A stretch of DNA of 64,000 bases, from assembly GCA_947501555.1 (NCBI GenBank), contig CANMWG010000003.1:248001-312000 (forward strand), in the 5' to 3' direction. This stretch comes from an uncultured Paracoccaceae bacterium. GTDB lineage: Bacteria > Pseudomonadota > Alphaproteobacteria > Rhodobacterales > Rhodobacteraceae. The notes below the pieces were generated by a model, which searched no databases, had not been told where the DNA came from, and worked only from the letters and a program-made list of their open reading frames with translations. The first letter of the stretch is position 1; each line of letters opens with the position of its first letter. This document shows, one piece after another, positions 51,186 through 61,271 of this stretch. Made by a program: the position numbers and the translations under genes.

Positions 51186-52778
51186 ATGGCTCCTAAAGTA
51201 CTTATCTCCGACAAACTCTCCCCTGCCGCCGTGCAGATTTTCAAGGATCGCGGCATCGACGTCGATTTCCAACCCGACCTTGGCAAAGACAAAGAGGCCC
51301 TGCTGAACATCATCGGCAACTACGATGGTCTGGCGATCAGGTCAGCCACCAAAGCTACCGAAAAGATCATCGAAGCGGCGACCAACCTCAAGGTCATCGC
51401 CCGTGCAGGTATCGGTGTGGACAACGTGGATATCCCTGCGGCCTCCAAGAAGGGGATCATTGTGATGAACACCCCCTTCGGGAACTCAATCACAACGGCC
51501 GAACACGCCATTTCCATGATGATGGCCGTCGCACGCCAAATTCCTGAAGCCAACGCATCCACACATGCCGGCAAATGGGAAAAATCGCGTTTCATGGGGG
51601 TCGAGTTGACCAATAAGACTCTGGGCGTGATCGGCGCGGGCAACATCGGCTCCATCGTCATCGACCGGGCGCAAGGTCTGCGGATGAAGGTCGTGGCTTA
51701 TGATCCCTTCCTATCCGAAGAACGGGCAACAGAGATCGGCGTTGAAAAGCTGGAGCTGGACGAATTGCTCGCCCGCTCTGACTTTATCACAATGCACGTG
51801 CCCCTGACCGAACAGACCAAAAACATCCTGTCTGCGGAAAACATCGCCAAGTTGAAGAAGGGCGTGCGGATCGTGAACTGCGCGCGCGGCGGTCTGGTGG
51901 ATGAGGCCGCTTTGGCCGAAGCCCTGAAATCCGGTGATGTGGCCGGTGCCGCGTTCGACGTTTTCGCCGTTGAACCTGCCACCGAAAGCCCGCTGTTCAA
52001 CCTGCCCAATGTTGTCGTAACCCCGCATTTGGGTGCGGCTACAACCGAGGCGCAGGAAAACGTAGCCCTACAGGTGGCCGAACAAATGTCCGACTACTTG
52101 TTGACAGGTGCGGTACAAAACGCGCTCAACATGCCGTCGGTGACGGCGGAAGAGGCCAAGATCATGGGCCCATGGATCAAGCTGACCGAGCATTTGGGTA
52201 ATTTCATTGGCCAAATGACGGATGAGCCGATCAAAGCGATCAACATCCTATTTGACGGCGAAGCATCTGAGATGAACCTCAAGGCGCTGACCGCGGCCAC
52301 GATTGCGGGCATCATGAACAAAGCCAACCCTGACACAAATATGGTCAGCGCGCCGGTGATCGCCAAGGAACGCGGCATCAAAGTATCCACGACAAAGCAG
52401 GATCAGTCCGGCGCGTTTGAAGGCTACGTTAAGGTCACCGTTGTCACGGACACGCGCGAACGGTCTGTCGCGGGCACCGTCTTTAGCGATGGCAAGCCCC
52501 GGTTTATCCAGATCAAAGGCATCAATGTTGATGCAGAAGTCGGGGAAAACATGCTTTACACCACCAACGAAGATCGCCCCGGCATTATCGGCGCACTTGG
52601 GACGATCTTGGGGCAGAACGACGTGAACATCGCGAACTTCACCCTTGGGCGGGCCGAGGCAAACGGCGAGGCAATTGCCCTGCTTTACATCGACGAGGCC
52701 GTTCCTGGATCAGCAATCAAAGGACTGGAAGAGGCAGGTCTGTTTAAGCAGGTCAAACCTTTGTCCTTCAACGTCTGA
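51186..52778 (+). CDS. serA: D-3-phosphoglycerate dehydrogenase
   Basis: 530 residues, the long SerA type. The NAD-binding domain shows GVIGAGNIGSIV (about 146-157), the catalytic arginine, glutamate and histidine appear in NCARGGLVDE, DVFAVEP and PHLGAAT segments. After an intervening (ASB) domain, an ACT domain ends the protein (about 455-530; TNEDRPGIIGALGTILGQN), suggesting serine feedback. It oxidises 3-phosphoglycerate in the first step of serine synthesis. AAGGA stands 9 bases before the ATG. Confidence 0.96.
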   Translation: MAPKVLISDKLSPAAVQIFKDRGIDVDFQPDLGKDKEALLNIIGNYDGLAIRSATKATEKIIEAATNLKVIARAGIGVDNVDIPAASKKGIIVMNTPFGNSITTAEHAISMMMAVARQIPEANASTHAGKWEKSRFMGVELTNKTLGVIGAGNIGSIVIDRAQGLRMKVVAYDPFLSEERATEIGVEKLELDELLARSDFITMHVPLTEQTKNILSAENIAKLKKGVRIVNCARGGLVDEAALAEALKSGDVAGAAFDVFAVEPATESPLFNLPNVVVTPHLGAATTEAQENVALQVAEQMSDYLLTGAVQNALNMPSVTAEEAKIMGPWIKLTEHLGNFIGQMTDEPIKAINILFDGEASEMNLKALTAATIAGIMNKANPDTNMVSAPVIAKERGIKVSTTKQDQSGAFEGYVKVTVVTDTRERSVAGTVFSDGKPRFIQIKGINVDAEVGENMLYTTNEDRPGIIGALGTILGQNDVNIANFTLGRAEANGEAIALLYIDEAVPGSAIKGLEEAGLFKQVKPLSFNV

Positions 52779-52781
52779 ACC

Positions 52782-53570
52782 ATGACCCCAGTTTACGCCA
52801 TCGGCGACATTCACGGCCAAGCCCATATGCTCGATCACGCGCTCGCGTTGATCGCAGCAGATGGCGGCCCGGATGCACAGATCGTGTTTTTGGGGGACTA
52901 CACAGATCGCGGCCCGGATAGCCGGGGCGTGATCGACCGGCTGATTGCAGGGCGTGATGCGGGGCGACCGTGGACATTCCTCAAGGGTAACCACGATCGC
53001 ATGTTCACACGTTTTGTGCGCGACGGCACCGAACATGACGCACGCGTGAAATCTGGGATCAGCTGGCTGAACCCGCGTTTGGGTGGATCGACGACGCTTG
53101 CGTCCTACGGGTTGGACGGGGTGATGCATTTCGCCGAGGGGCGCATCGAGGGGCGGGAATGTCTGGCCCATTTTGAAAGCGACACAGGCTGGATCAACAA
53201 AGACGCATTGGCCGCACTGGCGCGCGACGCGATACCTAAGACGCATCTGACCTTCCTCGAAGAACGTCCCCTGCTCCACCAAACGGATGACCTGATTTTC
53301 GTACACGCTGGCGTTAGGATGGAACTGCCATTGGAATGGCAGGACCCTGAAGACCTCATCTGGATCCGAGACGGGTTTCTGGAAAGCAAAATCAACTACG
53401 GCAAACTGATCGTGCACGGGCACACAGCGCTCGATTATCCACAGCACTTCGGCAACCGGGTCGATCTGGACGGGGGTGCAGGCTACGGCAACCCGCTCAT
53501 CCCCGCCGTGTTTGAAGGGCGCGCGTGTTGGTTGCTAACAGAAAATGGGCGCGAGTCTTTGGTTCCGTAA
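52782..53570 (+). CDS. Metallophosphoesterase (bacterial PP-like serine/threonine phosphatase family)
   Basis: 262 residues. The calcineurin-like metal motifs are complete: GDIHGQ (residues 7-12), GDYTDRGPDSRGV (about 38-50), KGNHDRM (about 68-74) and HGHT (about 211-214). It should hydrolyse a phosphoester, such as a phosphoprotein or dinucleotide, in the cytosol with two metal ions. It follows serA by 3 bases, so it is probably read on the same transcript, although it has no known role in serine synthesis. Confidence 0.9.
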   Translation: MTPVYAIGDIHGQAHMLDHALALIAADGGPDAQIVFLGDYTDRGPDSRGVIDRLIAGRDAGRPWTFLKGNHDRMFTRFVRDGTEHDARVKSGISWLNPRLGGSTTLASYGLDGVMHFAEGRIEGRECLAHFESDTGWINKDALAALARDAIPKTHLTFLEERPLLHQTDDLIFVHAGVRMELPLEWQDPEDLIWIRDGFLESKINYGKLIVHGHTALDYPQHFGNRVDLDGGAGYGNPLIPAVFEGRACWLLTENGRESLVP

Positions 53571-53786
53571 AATGCGGATGAATACCGTCCGTCTGTATTG
53601 GGGTGCCGTCTTTTGGGGCAACTGCTCGGGTAGCCAGTCAAAAATGCGCTTGTCCTGAATGACGGTTTAACCTTGCGGAAAACCCACATGGGCGGGTTCA
53701 TCACAGGTGGCAACGTCTGTTCCATGTTGCCACCTAATACGCTACTGTGGATGAAATTTCCTTTTACCCGGCCAAGCACCCATCCT

Positions 53787-54641
53787 ATGACATCGAAAGC
53801 AAAATACGACGGCAAGGCGCGCTCGATCGCGTCTCGCTGGAGCTTCAAGGTGCTTGACCACATTGCCGAAACACCGCGCGCGCATATTTTCAAAGTCGAT
53901 AGCCATGATGGTTTGGCCGCGCTTAAGCTTTACAAGGAAATTGGGGCCTCCGGAGAAGGCAGCGGGCTATCCTTTTTACGCAATCTTGCTCCGAATGTGG
54001 GGGCCAAAATCCATCGGGTCAATCTGTTGCGCACCGCCGTTTTGATGGAGTGGCTAGAAGGGCCGACACTGAGGCAACTTGCTGCGGATGGGCAAGAAAC
54101 GCGAGCCTTGGAAATGCTAGGCGGCGTGGCGCAGACCATATCGCAGACAGAGTTTCGCCACCCATTTCTTTATGGTCGCATTTTGCCGCGCCTTAGGCAG
54201 CGGCTTCGGACGTCGGCAACCCGACAAGATCGGCAGATAGCAGACGCTACCGTGCAAAGGACACTGGCTGTTCTCGACCATCTCGAAAAAACCACCGCGC
54301 ACGAAAAGGTCATGCACGGGGATTTGTTGTTCGATAACATCATCCTGACAGCAGATGGTCCGCGCGTGATCGACCCCAAAGGTTGGCGTGGCGATCCGCC
54401 AATAGAGTGTGCCAAATGTCTGATACGACCTTACAAAAATGTCGCTCTCTCCGATTTTGAAAAAACGGTCCACAACCGCGCATCTATTCTTGCTGATGCG
54501 ATCAACGCTGAGCGACAACGGTTGGTGCAATGGGCCGCAATGATGTTTGCCCAAACGGTGATTTTCGGGGCCATCAAGAAACCGGAACGCAGCGCGCTGG
54601 AACCCCATCTGGTTTCCTTGCTGAATATGTCGGAACATTAA
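53787..54641 (+). CDS. Aminoglycoside/hydroxyurea-type kinase-like protein (APH fold)
   Basis: 284 residues from the ATG at 53787, chosen because the conserved sequence starts about there; a start at 53673 would add 38 weakly coding residues. The APH/kinase fold is shown by AALKLYK (ATP lysine), a MEWLEGPTL hinge, the catalytic MHGDLLFDNIIL loop and VIDPKGWRGDP as the metal site. It resembles the APH(6)/hydroxyurea-kinase group, which phosphorylates small molecules. True antibiotic resistance cannot be concluded. It is followed by uvrB on the same strand. Confidence 0.8.
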   Translation: MTSKAKYDGKARSIASRWSFKVLDHIAETPRAHIFKVDSHDGLAALKLYKEIGASGEGSGLSFLRNLAPNVGAKIHRVNLLRTAVLMEWLEGPTLRQLAADGQETRALEMLGGVAQTISQTEFRHPFLYGRILPRLRQRLRTSATRQDRQIADATVQRTLAVLDHLEKTTAHEKVMHGDLLFDNIILTADGPRVIDPKGWRGDPPIECAKCLIRPYKNVALSDFEKTVHNRASILADAINAERQRLVQWAAMMFAQTVIFGAIKKPERSALEPHLVSLLNMSEH

Positions 54642-54737
54642 CACTTAACCGACCCCTCCTGACATCAACTGTCAGCAGCGGCCCTTGAACCCTATCCCAA
54701 TCGGATCAACTATAGGCCATCCCAAAGGACACGCGCC

Positions 54738-56945
54738 ATGGCCTACGCCCAGACCGATAAATCAGAGCCCGAACAATTCCTCGCCAACCCGGCCCCCAAC
54801 GTCAAAACCCGCGAAAAGCTGGAAGGCGGCAAGCAATTTGTGTTGCAAACTGAATTCGAACCGGCAGGGGATCAGCCAACAGCCATCCGCGAACTTAGCC
54901 AAGGCATTCTGGACGGTGAACGCGACCAAGTCCTGTTGGGCGCCACCGGCACCGGCAAAACCTTCACCATGGCCAAAATGATTGAGGAAACGCAACGGCC
55001 CGCCATCATCCTCGCCCCCAACAAGACGCTGGCAGCGCAATTATACGGCGAATTCAAAGGGTTTTTCCCGGACAACGCCGTCGAATATTTCGTGTCCTAC
55101 TACGACTACTACCAACCCGAAGCCTACGTCGCACGCTCCGACACCTACATCGAGAAAGAATCCCAAATCAACGAACAGATCGACCGGATGCGGCACTCGG
55201 CCACTCGGGCGCTTCTGGAACGGGATGACGTAATCATCGTGGCCTCTGTGTCCTGCATCTACGGGATCGGCTCGGTCGAAACCTACGGGGCCATGACGCA
55301 AGACATCCACGTGGGCAAAACCTACGACCAGCGCGGGATCATTGCCGACCTGATTGCGCAACAATATCGGCGCAATGACGCGGCCTTTCAGCGGGGCACA
55401 TTCCGGGTACGCGGCGATAGCTTAGAAATCTGGCCCGCCCACCTGGACGACCGGGCCTGGAAGCTGTCGTTCTTCGGCGAGGAACTGGAAAATATCACCG
55501 AATTTGATCCGCTGACGGGCACGAAAACTGACACGTTCGAAAAGGTGCGCGTCTATGCAAACTCGCACTATGTCACACCCAAACCGACGATGAACCAAGC
55601 CATCATCGGGATCAAAAAAGAACTGCGGATGCGGCTGGACCAATTGGTGGCCGAGGGCAAATTGCTTGAGGCGCAACGGCTCGAACAGCGCTGCAACTTC
55701 GATCTGGAAATGCTGGAAGCCACAGGCGTCTGCAACGGCATTGAGAACTACTCGCGCTACCTCACCGGGCGGGCACCGGGCGAGCCGCCCCCCACCCTTT
55801 TCGAATTCATTCCCGACAACGCCATCGTTTTTGCCGACGAATCCCACGTCTCCGTCCCGCAAATCGGCGGTATGTACAAAGGCGACTTCAGACGCAAAAT
55901 GACGCTCGCTGAACACGGGTTCCGGCTGCCGTCTTGCATGGACAACCGGCCCCTGAAATTCGAAGAATGGGACGCCATGCGCCCGCAATCCGTCTTCGTC
56001 TCGGCCACCCCTGCGGCGTGGGAGCTGGAGCAAGCAGGCGGCGTTTTCACCGAACAAATCATCCGCCCCACCGGCCTGATCGACCCCGAGATTGAAATCC
56101 GACCCGTGGACATGCAGGTCGACGACCTGCTCGACGAAGTGCGCCGCATCACCGCCGCAGGCTACCGCACGCTGGTCACCACACTGACCAAACGCATGGC
56201 CGAAGACCTGACCGAATACATGCACGAACAGGGCATCAAAGTCCGTTACATGCATTCAGACATCGACACGATTGAACGGATCGAAATCCTGCGCGACCTG
56301 CGGCTGGGGGCCTTCGACGTCCTCATCGGGATCAACCTGCTGCGCGAAGGGCTCGACATCCCCGAATGCGGGCTAGTGGCGATCCTTGACGCCGACAAAG
56401 AGGGCTTCCTGCGATCTGAAACCTCGCTGGTGCAAACCATCGGCCGCGCCGCGCGAAATTCTGAGGGCCGTGTGATTATGTACGCCGACCGGATCACCGG
56501 CTCGATGGAGCGGGCCATGAAGGAAACCGAACGGCGCCGCGTCAAACAGCTGGCCTACAACGAAGAACACGGCATCACGCCGCAGACCGTGAAAAAGAAC
56601 GTCGAGGATATTCTGGCGGGCCTCTACAAAGGCGACGTGGACATGAACCGGGTCACGGCTAAGGTCGACAAACCCATGGCCGGGGCTAATCTGCAGGCCG
56701 TCTTGGACGGGCTACGGGCAGATATGCGCAAAGCGGCCGAGAACCTGGAATTCGAAGAAGCCGCACGGCTGCGGGATGAGGTCAAGCGGTTGGAAACAGT
56801 GGATATGACGATCAGCGACGACCCCCTTGCGCGGCAACAAGCGGTGGAAAAAGCGGTCGACGATGCGCAAAAAGCGTCAGGGCGGAGTACAGGTGGACGC
56901 GGTGGAATGCGTGGGGGGAAATCGCGGTATGGCAAACGAAAGTGA
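54738..56945 (+). CDS. uvrB: UvrABC excision nuclease subunit B
   Basis: 735 residues. Helicase motif [10 protein letters not shown] (about 74-82), the beta-hairpin [11 protein letters not shown] (about 120-130), motif [11 protein letters not shown] (about 373-381), motifs V-VI ([19 protein letters not shown]) and the C-terminal UVR motif [19 protein letters not shown] (about 671-689) are all present. A Gly/Arg/Lys-rich tail ends the protein. It verifies DNA damage with UvrA and recruits UvrC. It is transcribed rightwards and is convergent with the SIR2-like gene. Confidence 0.98.
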   Translation: MAYAQTDKSEPEQFLANPAPNVKTREKLEGGKQFVLQTEFEPAGDQPTAIRELSQGILDGERDQVLLGATGTGKTFTMAKMIEETQRPAIILAPNKTLAAQLYGEFKGFFPDNAVEYFVSYYDYYQPEAYVARSDTYIEKESQINEQIDRMRHSATRALLERDDVIIVASVSCIYGIGSVETYGAMTQDIHVGKTYDQRGIIADLIAQQYRRNDAAFQRGTFRVRGDSLEIWPAHLDDRAWKLSFFGEELENITEFDPLTGTKTDTFEKVRVYANSHYVTPKPTMNQAIIGIKKELRMRLDQLVAEGKLLEAQRLEQRCNFDLEMLEATGVCNGIENYSRYLTGRAPGEPPPTLFEFIPDNAIVFADESHVSVPQIGGMYKGDFRRKMTLAEHGFRLPSCMDNRPLKFEEWDAMRPQSVFVSATPAAWELEQAGGVFTEQIIRPTGLIDPEIEIRPVDMQVDDLLDEVRRITAAGYRTLVTTLTKRMAEDLTEYMHEQGIKVRYMHSDIDTIERIEILRDLRLGAFDVLIGINLLREGLDIPECGLVAILDADKEGFLRSETSLVQTIGRAARNSEGRVIMYADRITGSMERAMKETERRRVKQLAYNEEHGITPQTVKKNVEDILAGLYKGDVDMNRVTAKVDKPMAGANLQAVLDGLRADMRKAAENLEFEEAARLRDEVKRLETVDMTISDDPLARQQAVEKAVDDAQKASGRSTGGRGGMRGGKSRYGKRK

Positions 56946-56958
56946 CCGCTAAGCCCCA

Positions 56959-57990
56959 TCACAGCGGTGTGTCTGTAGCCCACATGTCAAACGACAAGAT
57001 ATTGGGCATACGAACCACGCTAAGGTCGTCTCGATCTAGCACCCTCTTCCAGAAACTTGTTCGTGTTTCAGTATCAGCCCCATCGTCAAACTCCACAACT
57101 CGTAGCTTCGATGCTCCATCTAGATGTCGCAATTGTTCATTAATGTGTATATCTTCGCCACCGTAGCCAAACAAAACAACGTTTTTACATTTTGGAACAA
57201 CTTTTTCCAATTGTTCCCAATATGTGCGCAGAATTTCCGAAGATTGGATTACGGCTCGTTTGTGCTGGACGCTAGTGAGTACGAGGTGTGATGACTCGTT
57301 GCCGATGTAATCAGTTAACTCAGCTCTAGTGATTTTCTTCGGTTCGCCTGCTCGGTTGATGAACAATGGTGAACCGTGCAAATGCAAAAACCAACCTTCT
57401 CTTGAGGCGTCAATCAATTGCTCGTGCCGACCAAAGTCAAATGAGCCGTTGAAGAACCCATCTCTGAGTCTTCTTTGAATGAACACATCAGTTTCGCTAA
57501 AACACTCATATAGCAAATCATCATAATTCAGCGTTACAACGTGTGCGCCTTCTTTCATAATGAAGTTTCTTAAGTTCTCTTGAAACTGAGCGGGCAGCGT
57601 ACGATCTCCCAAGTTTAGCACTCCAGGTGCTGCATAGTTAAATCGACAAGCCGCATTGTGGAGATACCGTCTAATTGCTGCAGGGAATTCTAGCCCCTGT
57701 TCATTCAGCCAATTTCCACCGTCGCCAGGAATACGTTCCTCGAAAATCTTAATTGTGTCGCATGCAGACAATACCCGGTGTAGATCATTGAGATCACGCT
57801 CACTCGTTGGTGCGCCCTCGTCTTCCTCCAACACGTCCTGCGGCAAACAGGATTGAATTAGCTGTTTCTGTCTCTCCGTGAGGACATCGCCACTTTCCCA
57901 TGCATCTTTGAGTACTCTTTCCAAGGAGAAATATTCGTTGCAAATAGCCCGCCCAAGACCATTTCCAAATATGAAAATAGTATTTACCAC
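56959..57990 (-). CDS. SIR2-like domain protein (candidate NADase/defence type)
   Basis: 343 residues from a GTG with AAGGA upstream. The SIR2_2-type Rossmann core is recognisable: FIFGNGLG at the N-terminus, VVTLNYDDLLYE (about 152-163) as the TxNYD motif, LHLHGSPLF (about 203-211) with the catalytic-type histidine, and VVLFGYGGED (about 273-282). Standalone members of this family act in phage defence by breaking down NAD+; others have unknown roles. No partner gene flanks it. The gene is visibly AT-richer and differs in codon use from uvrB beside it, which suggests horizontal acquisition. Confidence 0.8.
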   Translation of the reverse strand: MVNTIFIFGNGLGRAICNEYFSLERVLKDAWESGDVLTERQKQLIQSCLPQDVLEEDEGAPTSERDLNDLHRVLSACDTIKIFEERIPGDGGNWLNEQGLEFPAAIRRYLHNAACRFNYAAPGVLNLGDRTLPAQFQENLRNFIMKEGAHVVTLNYDDLLYECFSETDVFIQRRLRDGFFNGSFDFGRHEQLIDASREGWFLHLHGSPLFINRAGEPKKITRAELTDYIGNESSHLVLTSVQHKRAVIQSSEILRTYWEQLEKVVPKCKNVVLFGYGGEDIHINEQLRHLDGASKLRVVEFDDGADTETRTSFWKRVLDRDDLSVVRMPNILSFDMWATDTPL

Positions 57991-58096
57991 AGTGATCCTT
58001 CAAATATCAAGCAATCTTGACGTGTATTGTTGGGTGGAAAATGTCCTTATGCAAGTACATATTATTGAAAACGGAAATGTGGAATGAACGTATCGC

Positions 58097-58138
58097 CATG
58101 CTCATGCTACCGTCCGACCTCGCCCGAGCATGAGCATG
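58097..58138. repeat. 12-bp inverted repeat (stem-loop) upstream of the SIR2-like gene
   Basis: Arms CATGCTCATGCT and AGCATGAGCATG are exact complements around an 18-base loop. The arms themselves contain a doubled ATGCTC unit. It lies about 107 bases before the SIR2-like start codon, in the AT-rich to GC-rich transition. It could be a boundary repeat or transcriptional signal. Confidence 0.6.
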
Positions 58139-58195
58139 AGCAAACAGCCGTGACTACCGGCCATACCCTACACTTCAAAACCCACACCAATCCCC

Positions 58196-58216
58196 GTAGG
58201 GTGGGTGAAACCCACC
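58196..58216 (+). repeat. REP-like palindrome (GTAGG head)
   Basis: GTAG head followed by a perfect 7-bp hairpin GGTGGGT-GAA-ACCCACC. It matches the layout of the copies at 3589-3610 and 3638-3659 (GTAAG, then GATGGGTT/AACCCATC) and lies 16 bases before the next start codon. It is probably a diverged member of the same element family. Confidence 0.65.
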
Positions 58217-58232
58217 AAACCTCCGGCGCCCG

Positions 58233-58685
58233 ATGACAATCAACCTAACCACCAATGAGGCACGCACACTGGCCTCTGACATTTTGACACAAACACGCTT
58301 CGGGGCTCTGGCTGTGATCGCCCCCGACACGGGCGTGCCCTATGTCGCCCGGACCGCAATGCTCTGGCATGACGGGGCGTTGCTGACGCTGATTTCCACG
58401 TTGTCCACGCATACTGGTGCTCTGCAAGCCAACCCCGCCTGTTCGGTCCTTGTGGGCGAGCCTAGTGACAAAGGTGATCCGCTGACCCATCCCCGGATGA
58501 CACTACAATGCACCGCTGCCCAAACGGATAAGGCCGCATATAAGGACATCTGGCTGGGGGTGATCCCGAAGGCGAAGCTCTATTATGACTTCACCGATTT
58601 CTTGATGTTCCGGCTGACGCCCGACGACATCCATCTGAACGGCGGGTTCGGTAAAGCGTTTCGATTGTCGCAGTCAGATCTTTAG
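58233..58685 (+). CDS. Pyridoxamine-5-phosphate-oxidase-fold (HugZ-like) protein
   Basis: 150 residues forming one split-beta-barrel FMN-binding domain: FGALAVIAPDTGVPYVART, then LLTLISTLSTHTGALQANPACSVLVGE and LTHPRMTLQC. It belongs to the group related to haem-utilisation protein HugZ; members bind FMN or haem and may degrade haem or reduce a flavin-like cofactor. The C-terminal DUF2470 domain of longer homologues is absent. It is monocistronic, following a REP-like element. Confidence 0.85.
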   Translation: MTINLTTNEARTLASDILTQTRFGALAVIAPDTGVPYVARTAMLWHDGALLTLISTLSTHTGALQANPACSVLVGEPSDKGDPLTHPRMTLQCTAAQTDKAAYKDIWLGVIPKAKLYYDFTDFLMFRLTPDDIHLNGGFGKAFRLSQSDL

Positions 58686-58785
58686 GGCCGCGCTTGTGAC
58701 AAAACAGGTGGCTTGTACGTACGGGAAATGTACAGCCTCTGTACGCATTCTTTACGGGTGCGTCAGGTCTGTTATCATCTGACGT

Positions 58786-59202
58786 ATGCGCTCTGTTCTT
58801 ATTCTTGCTTTGACAGCGTCTTCGGCCACCGCGTGGGAGTTCTCAGCGACGCCGATCTGCACCCTTTCAAATACCAACGTCACACTCACCTATGACGCGC
58901 GGGTGCCTGAATACACGATCACGGTCACGCGCCCCGACGGCGGTTGGGATGACGCCGCGATGTTCGGAATGACTTTTGATGGCGTACAACCGATCAACAT
59001 CCAGACTGACCAGCACCAACGGTCCACCGACGGGCGCAGTATCACCGTGGCCGATGCAGGGTTTGGAAATGTTTTGAATGGGTTAGAGTTTGGATCAACG
59101 GCAAGCGCCTACTCTGGCACGACCGTCACGAACATTCCGCTGGCGGGCATTGGGCCCGCAATCCGTGCCTTTCGCGCCTGCCCGGACGCGGCATTATCCT
59201 AA
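58786..59202 (+). CDS. Hypothetical secreted protein
   Basis: 138 residues with a short signal peptide (about 1-16, SSATAWEF). The mature part is predicted mostly beta, with two cysteines (C24 and C133, numbering from the initiator) that might form a disulfide. The sequence does not match a family I recognise. It is a separate gene between the HugZ-like protein and the SARP-type regulator, on the same strand as both. Function unknown. Confidence 0.7.
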   Translation: MRSVLILALTASSATAWEFSATPICTLSNTNVTLTYDARVPEYTITVTRPDGGWDDAAMFGMTFDGVQPINIQTDQHQRSTDGRSITVADAGFGNVLNGLEFGSTASAYSGTTVTNIPLAGIGPAIRAFRACPDAALS

Positions 59203-59383
59203 CAAAGACGACACGCCTTATGTTAATCAAGAATAATTCGTCTCTGTCCGACGTAACATTTGCGACGTACAATGTATCAACGGGATCAGATGAATGAGTG
59301 CAACGCGGTTCAAACAAGCCAAAATACAGGCGCCCCATCATGCGGTGACGCGCTTCTCTACGACCTTAGAATAGGCCGTTGCT

Positions 59384-60949
59384 ATGAAAAAAATGTTAGA
59401 AATCAATATTGTAGGACCAACATCGGTCAAATGCGACGGTATTGAACTCTCACTTGTATCTTCACGCAAGACACGCGCGCTCTTGGCCTATCTTCTCATC
59501 ACAGAGCAACCGCACCCCCGCGAACACCTGTGTGAATTGTTCTTTGAAAACACCAACGATCCCCGCGGCGCGCTGCGGTGGTCCCTGAGCAAATTACGCC
59601 TTTTGTTGCAGGACGGTGACCAGTCAAAATTGATCACAGATCAAGACACGGTAGCAATCAATACCGACGATATCGTAATCGATTACCATTTTGTTCGGAC
59701 GGTTCATAACTCCCCCAATCCATCCACTGAGGATTTGCGCCGCGCGGCTGTTCTTCTTTCACACAAGCCATTGGCAAGTCTGGAACTTCCGCGGGCCGAA
59801 GACTTTGAAAATTGGTTGTTAGGCGAGCAAGAAGAACTGCAAAGCCTGCGCGGCGACATCATTCAAAAACTGGCGAACATGCCCGAGATCGATGGGGCCG
59901 AGGCCGTCAAATGGCTTCGCCTTTGGGGCCGGATGGAACCTCTTTCACATGATGCCCCATTTTCGCTTTGGCAAAAGCTGACAACACTTGGCCGACATGA
60001 TGAAGCCACAGGAGTTGCAGGCAGGTACAAGGCATTGATGGGCGTTGATGCACGGCAATGGGTGGCACCAACCCGCGACGTCAACCCTCCAAGCAAGCCC
60101 GATCTCCCCCGACAAACCATTGGGTTTTGCAAAGCGGTTGATGGCGTCAGAATTGCCTACGCAACCGTTGGCTCGGGCCCACCTTTGGTCAAAACTGCAA
60201 ATTGGCTTAACCATTTGGATTTAGACTGGAAAAGCCCAATTTGGGGAGAGATGTTTCGGCGATTGGCCGAGAAAAACACCTTCATCCGATATGACGAACG
60301 TGGCAATGGATTGTCGGACTGGGAGGTGCCTGAAATCAGTTTTGACTATTTCGTAAAGGACCTTGAAACGGTCGTGGAAAACCAGTCATTGGACCGATTT
60401 CCACTGCTCGGAATGTCCCAAGGTTGCGCCGTTTCGATCGCCTACGCGGTGCGTTATCCTGAACGGGTTTCGGCACTGATCTTGATCGGCGGCTATGCAA
60501 GCGGATGGCGGATCGACATGTCTAAAGAAGAACGCGAACGGCGCGAGGCGGTTTTGACCCTTACGCGCTTGGGCTGGGGTACGTCGAACCCCGCCTACCG
60601 ACACATTTTTTCGCAGACGTTCATGCCAAACGCTGATGCCGAGAGACTGGCATGGTTTGACGACTTTCAACGTAAAACGACTTCGCCGGAGAATGCCGTT
60701 CGGTTCCAAGAGGCCTTTGGTGACATCGACGTCAGGCAACTCTTGCCGCACGTCAAAGCCCCGACCCTCGTTTTGCACGCACGCAGTGACCAGCGCATTC
60801 CGCTGGATCATGGACGCGAACTGGCCGTCGGCATTCCCAATGCCCGAATGGTCACATTGGAAAGCTCCAGCCATATCATCCTTGACGATGAGCCCGCCTG
60901 GCAGATTTGCATGGATGAAATCGACCAGTTTCTTGAAGAAAATAGGTGA
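59384..60949 (+). CDS. SARP/BTAD regulator fused to an alpha/beta-hydrolase
   Basis: 521 residues from the ATG at 59384. Residues about 1-95 form a winged helix of the OmpR/SARP kind (TRALLAYLLITEQPHPREHLCELFFE, then LRWSLSKLRLLL). About 100-215 is a bacterial transcriptional-activator (BTAD) helical domain. From about 245 a complete alpha/beta-hydrolase follows: IRYDERGNGLSDW, the nucleophile elbow GMSQGCAV (serine about 347), an aspartate in LVLHARSDQRIP and a histidine in SSHIIL. The combination suggests a one-component regulator in which the hydrolase-type half senses or cleaves a small ester or lactone. No target is known. Confidence 0.85.
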   Translation: MKKMLEINIVGPTSVKCDGIELSLVSSRKTRALLAYLLITEQPHPREHLCELFFENTNDPRGALRWSLSKLRLLLQDGDQSKLITDQDTVAINTDDIVIDYHFVRTVHNSPNPSTEDLRRAAVLLSHKPLASLELPRAEDFENWLLGEQEELQSLRGDIIQKLANMPEIDGAEAVKWLRLWGRMEPLSHDAPFSLWQKLTTLGRHDEATGVAGRYKALMGVDARQWVAPTRDVNPPSKPDLPRQTIGFCKAVDGVRIAYATVGSGPPLVKTANWLNHLDLDWKSPIWGEMFRRLAEKNTFIRYDERGNGLSDWEVPEISFDYFVKDLETVVENQSLDRFPLLGMSQGCAVSIAYAVRYPERVSALILIGGYASGWRIDMSKEERERREAVLTLTRLGWGTSNPAYRHIFSQTFMPNADAERLAWFDDFQRKTTSPENAVRFQEAFGDIDVRQLLPHVKAPTLVLHARSDQRIPLDHGRELAVGIPNARMVTLESSSHIILDDEPAWQICMDEIDQFLEENR

Positions 60950-61061
60950 TTTCTACCATCGCCGTAAAAAGATGAAAAAAATATTTTTCCGCGAGAATAA
61001 TTCTCAGGGTTGAGACGTAATCTCTGCAAGAGCTGCTCACAAAGGACCGTAGGAGCCAGTG

Positions 61062-61271
61062 ATGAGATTTACCACCACTCTGGTGCATGGACGCATTGTT
61101 GCAGGATGTAATCAGGTTGAAGCACGCGCCGCGAAAAAAGTCAGAACATCCGTTGCGACCAAAGAAGTGCCTACGGCCGGCAACACCTGCGATGCAAAAC
61201 CATCATGTTTCTATCATGCCTGGCATGACAAACCGAAGGCAATTTCAACAAATGGAATAGCTGGTGCCTAG
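61062..61271 (+). CDS. Possible small protein upstream of the second sigma module
   Basis: 69 codons from the ATG at 61062, preceded at a good distance by TAGGAG. The product would be small and basic with four cysteines (two of them near NTCDAKPSCF), with no signal peptide or known domain. It lies between the SARP-type regulator and the ECF sigma gene. The ribosome site supports it; sequence composition is not decisive. It could be non-coding. Confidence 0.35.
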   Translation: MRFTTTLVHGRIVAGCNQVEARAAKKVRTSVATKEVPTAGNTCDAKPSCFYHAWHDKPKAISTNGIAGA

